Positions 6,133 to 10,461 of a stretch of DNA of 10,461 nt are shown here, one piece after another. The position numbers and the translations under genes were made by a program. The number at the start of each line of letters is the position of its first letter. Positions within the stretch are counted from its first letter, which is position 1. Under the pieces are notes generated by a model. The model did not search any database. It was not told where the DNA came from and saw only the letters and a program-made list of their open reading frames with translations. Source of the stretch: Thermoleophilia bacterium (GTDB lineage: Bacteria; Actinomycetota; Thermoleophilia; Gaiellales; Gaiellaceae). Location of the stretch: positions 1 through 10,461 of the forward strand of contig JAICVP010000055.1 in the NCBI GenBank assembly GCA_025935275.1. Reading direction: 5' to 3'.

Positions 6133-6165
6133 CCGCCCGGCTGTGCGCTAGCGCGAGCCGGGCGG
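6133..6165 (+). other. strong RNA hairpin after the precursor gene
   Basis: CCGCCCGGCT (6133-6142) pairs perfectly with AGCCGGGCGG (6156-6165), a 10-bp GC-rich stem. Its loop contains a further palindrome, GCGCTAGCGC (6145-6154), so the structure can extend. No T-run follows, so it is not a classical intrinsic terminator. It fills the only larger gap of the operon, 19 nt after the precursor stop and 19 nt before the kinase start. A role in protecting precursor mRNA or lowering expression of kinase and protease is likely; hairpins after the precursor gene are common in lasso operons. Confidence 0.75.
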
Positions 6166-6184
6166 AAGCATACTCTTCGACGGA

Positions 6185-7033
6185 ATGATCACCACCCTCA
6201 CGCTCGCACTCGGGGCCAGCGACACGCGAGCGCCGATGCCCGACGAAAGCGATCCGGCAACGCTCGTTTGGGTCGACTACGCAGGCACGCCATCCGCGTA
6301 CTTTTACCGTTCGGATGACGAGTACTGGGCCTACCTCCCGGCCGTCGGTGCATTTCGCTCGGGACGAGACGGCCGAATCCTCGCCGTACCGGGAGAGGGA
6401 GTCCCCGAAAGCCTGGTCGTCGACACCTACCGACGCACGATCGTACCCATGACGCTCCAGCTGCTCGGCCGCCAGGTCCTGCACGCGAGCGCGGTGGAGA
6501 CTCGAGCTGGGGTGATCGCCTTTTGCGCCGACTCGCAGACAGGCAAGTCGACGATCGCTTTCGGTCTCAGCCAGCGCGGCTACCGGGTGTGTGCGGACGA
6601 TGCTCTGGCTTTCGAGACGACCAGCGCGGGCGTTCAGGTCTTCGAGCTTCCGTTCTCCATCCGGCTTCGTCCGGCCTCCGCGAAGTACTTCGACACCCCG
6701 GTCCCCCCGGCGCCCGAGCTGGGCCCTGACGGTCTGATCTCCGTGGGCGAGAAGGTCGCTCCGCTGGCGGCCTTGTGCGTCCTGACCCGGCAGCCAGAAG
6801 GCGAGCGCGTCAGGCTCGCGAGGCTCGACGCGGACGCGGTCATCCAAAGGCTCCTCCCCCACGCCTATTGCTTCACGCTGCTCGACCCGGAGCTCAAGCG
6901 CAAGACCGTGGAGGAGTACCTTCGCCTCGCAGCCCTCGTGCCCGTCTACGAGGTTCGGTTCGCGGCGGCGATCGACGAGCTTCCCGGCCTCCTCAACGAA
7001 ATCGAGCGCGTTCTCATCCGTGAGGCGGCCTGA
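6185..7033 (+). CDS. HPr kinase-like RiPP tailoring kinase
   Basis: The 282-aa product has the C-terminal domain architecture of HPr kinase/phosphorylase in the form found in paeninodin-type lasso loci, where such kinases phosphorylate the precursor. It shows HASAVE at 100-105, the Walker A-like loop CADSQTGKSTIAF at 114-126 (Lys121, Ser122) and the acidic motif CADDALAF at 136-143 (Asp138, Asp139). The N-terminal 90 residues lack the HPrK sensor domain. All nucleotide-binding residues that I can check are present. It starts at ATG 6185 with a weak, very close GGA, after the intergenic hairpin, and ends 2 nt before the protease gene. Known relatives act on a C-terminal Ser; the precursor here ends in Glu, so its target is unclear. 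Candidate acceptors are Ser32 and Thr43. Confidence 0.82.
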   Translation: MITTLTLALGASDTRAPMPDESDPATLVWVDYAGTPSAYFYRSDDEYWAYLPAVGAFRSGRDGRILAVPGEGVPESLVVDTYRRTIVPMTLQLLGRQVLHASAVETRAGVIAFCADSQTGKSTIAFGLSQRGYRVCADDALAFETTSAGVQVFELPFSIRLRPASAKYFDTPVPPAPELGPDGLISVGEKVAPLAALCVLTRQPEGERVRLARLDADAVIQRLLPHAYCFTLLDPELKRKTVEEYLRLAALVPVYEVRFAAAIDELPGLLNEIERVLIREAA

Positions 7034-7035
7034 GC

Positions 7036-7524
7036 GTGGGCCGCGTGGACAGGATCCGGACCGTCGTCTCCGGGCCAAGCGAGCTCCTTCTCTCGGGGAG
7101 GATGCTCGTCTGGGCCGGGGCTCTGCCCGTCCTCAAGCGCGTCGTTCCGCTCTCGCGCCTCGTGACCGTGATGGCGCCCCGGCACCGGCGCGCGCCCGAC
7201 GCGAAGCGAACCCAGGACGTCGTGACGCTCGCGCGGTGGATGTACCGGACCCGGTTTCTCCGGGACAACTGCCTGGAGCGTAGCCTGATCACCTACCGCT
7301 ACCTCCCGGCCGGCAACGAGGGCTCGCTGCTCGTCCTCGGCGTACGCAAGGGGGACGACGATGGACCGCCAGGGCATGCGTGGCTGGTCGTGAACGGAGT
7401 TGCGGTTCACGACTCCGACGAAACGCTCGAAAAGCTGGTCCCCGTGGTCGCCTTCGACCTCGACGGGACGCGCCGGCCGGCGCCAGCGCCGCTCAGCGCT
7501 CGGCGGCCCGCCTCGCCCGCCTGA
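7036..7524 (+). CDS. transglutaminase-like leader peptidase (lasso B2 protein)
   Basis: The 162-aa product belongs to the Transglut_core3/lasso B2 cysteine protease family, which removes the leader from the precursor with help from the B1 protein. The catalytic pattern is visible: Cys79 in RDNCLERSLITYRYL, His114 in GHAWLVVNG, and an Asp following in VAVHDSDE (Asp126 or Asp128). Length is usual for a stand-alone B2. It starts at GTG 7036, 2 nt after the kinase stop, and is the last plus-strand gene. The 3' end overlaps the convergent nucleotidyltransferase gene by 32 nt, so the Pro/Ala/Arg-rich tail (about 145-162) is encoded in overlapping DNA and is probably not part of the fold. Confidence 0.9.
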   Translation: MGRVDRIRTVVSGPSELLLSGRMLVWAGALPVLKRVVPLSRLVTVMAPRHRRAPDAKRTQDVVTLARWMYRTRFLRDNCLERSLITYRYLPAGNEGSLLVLGVRKGDDDGPPGHAWLVVNGVAVHDSDETLEKLVPVVAFDLDGTRRPAPAPLSARRPASPA

Positions 7525-8401
7525 TCGCGGCCAGGGCGGGCCCGAGTCGGAGAAGCATCCACACCGGGCGCCAGATGTAGGCGAGCCCGAGTCCGAGCCG
7601 GCCTCGCCTCGCCAGCGGAGACCAGTTCAGCAGGAACGCCTTCGCTGGAAACGCCTCGTGCCAGACGAGCGCGCTCTTCGCCCTGAGGCCCGGAGTTCGC
7701 GCAAGGCGCAGGAGTCCCACGGCGGTCGGCGGCGCCGTCGCCGCCCGCAACTCGGTCTCGGTCCCCGACACCCTTTCGATGCCGAGTCTCGAGCGAAGCT
7801 CGATCGCGGTCGGCTCGACGCCGAGGCCTGCCCAAAACGCCGCCTCCGCGCCGAGCTCGCCGGCGAGATCAGCGGCGGCGCGCCAGAGGTCATCCGAAAA
7901 ACGCTCGACCGCCCGGCGCACGTCTTCGAGAGGCTTTGGCTCCTCGGTGCCGTGCTGTGCAGCGTGAAGCACGACGTGCAACGCGCGACCGGGCCCGTTC
8001 AAAGCCTCGACCTGCGCTCCGCCGACTGCGATCGTCTCTGTCTGCGCACTCAACACCTCCCACACGCGGGCACGCTCGACTCCCGCGCCCACGAGCGTCG
8101 TATGCAGGTCGACGTCGAGAACGTCGCGCCTCCAGATCCGGCTGTGCGGATCGTCATGGCGAAGCTCGAAGCCGAGGCGGGCGAGCGCCCTCTCGGCGCT
8201 GTCCAGAGTCGCCGGAGCGACGAGGAGATCGACGTCCGAATACTGGCGCCCGCCTTCGTAGAGGTCGGAGAGAGAGGCGCCCTTGAGGAGAATGCAGCGC
8301 ACCCCGGCCGAAGCGAAGGCCTCGACGACACGGGCCGCCGTTCCGTCGAGCGTCAGCCGACGGGCGGCGTGCGCGAGGCGCGTGTCGGGCGACACCTCCA
8401 C
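7493..8401 (-). CDS. nucleotidyltransferase family protein (NTP_transf_5 type)
   Basis: The product resembles the nucleotidyltransferase family that recurs in lasso-peptide loci, especially those with a kinase. With a GTG start at 8401 it has 302 residues. Near the N terminus are CILLKGASLSDLYEGG (about 36-51) and YSDVDLLVAP (54-63), the GxS...DxD nucleotidyltransferase signature, with DVDLH at 96-100 supplying a third acidic residue. A helical region and a basic C terminus (RRARRAAER) follow. The substrate is unknown; a role in modifying the peptide or in self-protection is inference. An ATG at 8461 is possible but would overlap the permease gene by 58 nt; the GTG codons at 8401 or 8395 lie directly after the permease stop and fit the operon better. 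It is the last gene of the minus-strand transporter run and converges on B2. Confidence 0.8.
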   Translation of the reverse strand: MEVSPDTRLAHAARRLTLDGTAARVVEAFASAGVRCILLKGASLSDLYEGGRQYSDVDLLVAPATLDSAERALARLGFELRHDDPHSRIWRRDVLDVDLHTTLVGAGVERARVWEVLSAQTETIAVGGAQVEALNGPGRALHVVLHAAQHGTEEPKPLEDVRRAVERFSDDLWRAAADLAGELGAEAAFWAGLGVEPTAIELRSRLGIERVSGTETELRAATAPPTAVGLLRLARTPGLRAKSALVWHEAFPAKAFLLNWSPLARRGRLGLGLAYIWRPVWMLLRLGPALAAIRRARRAAER

Positions 8402-8403
8402 GG

Positions 8404-9234
8404 CTAGTACTGCGAGATCGTCCCCGCGCGACGCGAGTGGAGCAGCCCGCGGCCGAAGCACCAGACGCCCAGCGGGAGGCCGACGAGGGCAAAGACGATG
8501 AGAGCGAGCGCGTCGCCGCCCCAGCCTCCGCCCTGGAAGATCGCGGCACGCAACCCGTCAAAGGCAAAGCGAGTCGGCATGATGCTTCCGAGCGCCTGCA
8601 ACCACGACGGCAAGACGTCGGTCGGAAAGTATGCGCCGCTGACGAGCCCCATCGCGAATGTGACGGCGCCCGTGAGGACTTCCCCCCTCTTCATGACGAG
8701 AACGATGGCGCCCAAGACGACGCCGATGCTCGCGAGTGCCGCCCCGGATGCGATGAGGATGGTGATGAAGCCGACCCAGTCCGTATCCGCAAAGCTCACG
8801 CCGAACATGAGCGCGCTGAGCAGCAGGTAGAACGCGGCGCGAAGCATGCCGAAGCCGAACTGGAATGCCGCGAGCCCGAATGAAAGCTCGGGGGTGGTGA
8901 TCGGCTGCGCCGTCAGGGCCTCGAGCGTTCCGGTCAGCTGCTCTTCTCGGATGCGATGCGCGAGGCCGCCGCTCGCTGCCTGGAGGACGATCGTGATCGC
9001 GATACCGATGGAGGCGAACGCGAAGTAGCTGGGCGCACCGTCGAGATCCTGCGTACTCGTGTCGTCGAACGTCTGCGAGATGAAAAAGAAGACCAGCAGG
9101 TTGATGACCCCGTAGAAGAGATCCAGGACGAACGCAAGTCGGTATGAGCGCTGGACGAGGTAGTCGCGACGGACAAGGGCCGCGATCACGCCGAGGCGCG
9201 GGATGCTAAACGGGAAAGGAAACGCGTTCGTCAC
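8404..9234 (-). CDS. ABC-2 type transporter permease
   Basis: The 276-aa product is a membrane permease of the ABC-2 family with about six hydrophobic segments (roughly 34-54, 70-88, 122-145, 153-180, 187-207, 241-262). The cytoplasmic loop REEQLTGTLEALTAQPI at 96-112 is the typical coupling segment of this family, and SGAYFPTDVLPSWLQALGSIMP matches the usual late motif. It probably forms the export channel with the ATPase encoded just upstream, most simply for the RiPP product or for immunity. The start is a GTG at 9234, 29 nt inside the ATPase gene; a GTG 15 codons later would remove the overlap. Many lasso loci use a fused D-type exporter instead; here the transporter is of split ABC-2 type, as in some actinobacterial loci. 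The substrate is inferred from location. Confidence 0.88.
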   Translation of the reverse strand: MTNAFPFPFSIPRLGVIAALVRRDYLVQRSYRLAFVLDLFYGVINLLVFFFISQTFDDTSTQDLDGAPSYFAFASIGIAITIVLQAASGGLAHRIREEQLTGTLEALTAQPITTPELSFGLAAFQFGFGMLRAAFYLLLSALMFGVSFADTDWVGFITILIASGAALASIGVVLGAIVLVMKRGEVLTGAVTFAMGLVSGAYFPTDVLPSWLQALGSIMPTRFAFDGLRAAIFQGGGWGGDALALIVFALVGLPLGVWCFGRGLLHSRRAGTISQY

Positions 9235-9835
9235 AGAGTTTCACGTCTTCGTCTAGATGGGTTGCGATCAGCGCCACCGTCTTGGGCCGCCGTTCGAGGG
9301 CCCCCCAGAGTCGGGCTCTCGCGTCGGCGTCGAGCGACCGCGTGGGCTCGTCCAACAGGAGAAGGGCCGGTTCTCCGATCAGGGCCCGCGCGATACCCAG
9401 TTGCTGCACCATCCCGGTCGAACAACGGTCGACGCGTTGCGCGGCGATGTCCGCGATCTCGAGCTCCTCGATGAGCCCGTCGACGGCGCGCATGCCTTCG
9501 CGGCGATTGTCATAGCGGATCCGGGCGAAGAAGAGGAGATTTGTCCGCCCGCTCAGACGGAGGTAGAACGAGCGCTCCTGCGCGAGCGATGCACCGACAA
9601 GACGGCGCGCCGCAAGCTCGCCGGCGCGGTGGCCGCCGATCAAGACGGATCCCGCCGAGGGCATGAGCGTCCCGGCGACACACCGAAGCACCGTGCTTTT
9701 CCCCGAGCCGTTCGGCCCCCAGAGCGCGATGCGCTGGCCCGGCTCGGCCGAGAGGTCGAACGAGCGGATGACCTCCTTTGCCCCGAACCGGCGGCTCAGG
9801 CCCTCGATCGAGAGCAGTTCTCCGTTGTTGCTCAC
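9206..9835 (-). CDS. ABC transporter ATP-binding protein
   Basis: The 209-aa ATPase energises the adjacent ABC-2 permease. Motifs are complete: Walker A GPNGSGKST at 40-48, Q-loop near Gln86, a variant signature CSTGMVQQLGIAR at 138-150 in place of LSGGQ, Walker B ALLLLDEPTRS at 157-167 and the H-loop ATHLDED with His193. The chain is short and lacks the C-terminal extension often found in this family. It starts at GTG 9835 with CGAGG about 4 nt upstream, 21 nt after the mutase gene, with no terminator between, so it may be read through from the mutase promoter. The 3' end overlaps the permease gene. Assignment to RiPP export rests on position beside the RiPP operon. Confidence 0.92.
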   Translation of the reverse strand: MSNNGELLSIEGLSRRFGAKEVIRSFDLSAEPGQRIALWGPNGSGKSTVLRCVAGTLMPSAGSVLIGGHRAGELAARRLVGASLAQERSFYLRLSGRTNLLFFARIRYDNRREGMRAVDGLIEELEIADIAAQRVDRCSTGMVQQLGIARALIGEPALLLLDEPTRSLDADARARLWGALERRPKTVALIATHLDEDVKLCDERVSFPV

Positions 9836-9856
9836 TGGCCTCGAATTAAAGAGCGC

Positions 9857-10461
9857 CTAGAAGACGGGGGTCTCCCGCCAAACGCCCCACACAGCTCGAA
9901 GAGAGTCACACATCTCGCCCATGGTCACGTAGGCGCGAGAGGCGTCGATGATCGCCGGCATGAGGTTGGTGTCGGCCTCTACCGCGTCCCGCTTGAGCCG
10001 CGCGAGCGCGGCCTCGGCCGCGGCCGTGTCCCGCCGCGCGCGCAGCGCCTGCACCCGCTCGATCTGCTTCTGCTCGAGCGCCGCGTCGATCTTCAGGATC
10101 TCGATCTCGCGCTCGTTCGGGTCTTCGTACCGGTTGACGCCCACGATGACGCGCTCGCCCGCCTCGACCTCGCTCTGGAACCGGAAGGAGGCCTCGGCGA
10201 TCTCGCGTTGGAAGAAGTTCTCCTTGATCGCCTCGACGACCCCGCCGAGGTCGCGGATGCGCCCGAAGTAGTCGTAGGCCTCCTGCTCGAGCCGGTTGGT
10301 CAGATCCTCGAGGTATTACGAGCCCCCGAGCGGATCGATCGTCGAAGCGACTCCAGTCTCGTGCGCGATCACCTGCTGGGTGCGCAGCGCGAGCTTCACC
10401 GCGTGCTCGGTGGGGAGCGCGAGCGCCTCGTCGAACGAGTTCGTGTGCAGCGACTGGCAGC
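9857..10461 (-). pseudogene. methylmalonyl-CoA mutase catalytic subunit, 3' part, interrupted by in-frame TAA
   Basis: The minus-strand frame entering from the right edge encodes the C-terminal part of the mutase TIM-barrel subunit: CQSLHTNSFDEALALPTE, then TIDPLGGS, then YLEDLTNR, NFFQREIAEASFRFQ, VGVNRYED and finally YVTMGEMCDSLRAVWGVW. It ends at TAG 9857-9859 without a B12 domain, matching the separate B12 subunit at 2438-2845. Between GGS and YLE the codon is TAA (plus 10316-10318). The family normally has an aromatic or Ala residue here (GGSYYLE/GGSAYVE), so a TAC-to-TAA change of one base explains it. Everything on both sides is well conserved, so the lesion is recent or an error of sequencing or assembly. 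If real, the product is truncated about 153 residues before the normal end and is probably inactive. The 5' part lies outside the window. Confidence 0.8.

Noticed and set aside
6119..7078. Minus-strand open frame of 319 codons opposite the kinase
   Set aside because: The plus strand shows clear HPr-kinase motifs and operon spacing; the antisense translation has no recognisable motif.
7400..8407. Plus-strand open frame of 335 codons beyond B2
   Set aside because: It overlaps B2 in another frame and is antisense to the nucleotidyltransferase, whose GxS/DxD motifs identify the true gene.
8402..8461. Upstream ATG at 8461 as the start of the nucleotidyltransferase
   Set aside because: It would overlap the permease by 58 nt, and the added 20 residues show no family pattern. 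GTG at 8401 follows the permease stop closely. It cannot be fully excluded.
2846..9856. Insertion sequence, integrase or att repeats marking the RiPP locus as mobile
   Set aside because: No transposase or integrase frame, tRNA gene or obvious flanking direct repeat was seen near either boundary.

Overview
The window is high-GC bacterial DNA with tightly packed, overlapping genes and frequent GTG/TTG starts. A split methylmalonyl-CoA mutase (separate catalytic and B12-binding subunits) sits beside enoyl-CoA hydratase and thiamine genes. This fits a high-GC actinobacterium, possibly of the Thermoleophilia type. That placement is inference from composition and gene content, not from a marker gene.

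Left part (1-2845): after the last 33 codons of an unidentified plus-strand gene, a minus-strand run reads, in transcription order, methylmalonyl-CoA mutase B12-binding subunit, enoyl-CoA hydratase, thiG, thiS, thiE. Most junctions overlap by a few bases, so it looks like one operon joining acyl-CoA metabolism to thiamine thiazole synthesis and thiamine phosphate assembly. A plus-strand MBL-fold hydrolase (2862-3605) diverges from it across only 16 bp.

Centre (3602-9835): a complete RiPP locus of lasso-peptide type. A promoter with a perfect TTGACA overlaps the stop codon of the hydrolase. The plus strand then carries a PqqD-like leader-recognition protein (B1), an asparagine-synthetase-like macrolactam cyclase (C), a 50-residue precursor (A) too small for routine gene calling, a strong RNA hairpin, an HPr-kinase-like protein (K) and a transglutaminase-like leader protease (B2). 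On the minus strand, converging on B2 with a 32-bp overlap, lie an ABC ATPase, an ABC-2 permease and an NTP_transf_5-type nucleotidyltransferase. The expected sequence is: B1 holds the leader, B2 cuts it, C closes the ring using ATP, K and perhaps the nucleotidyltransferase decorate the peptide, and the ABC pair exports it.

The precursor is the most interesting element. Aligned on its leader motif in the usual way, it lacks the conserved Thr at -2, and ring position 9 is Asn where an acidic residue is required. The only Gly-started ring with an acidic residue at position 7-9 needs a cleavage nine residues later (Gly30 to Asp38). It also ends in Glu, not the Ser that known lasso-peptide kinases modify.

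Right edge (9857-10461): the C-terminal part of the methylmalonyl-CoA mutase catalytic subunit, interrupted by one in-frame TAA where the family motif predicts a Tyr codon. The two mutase subunit genes thus flank the RiPP locus, which suggests the locus was inserted between them.
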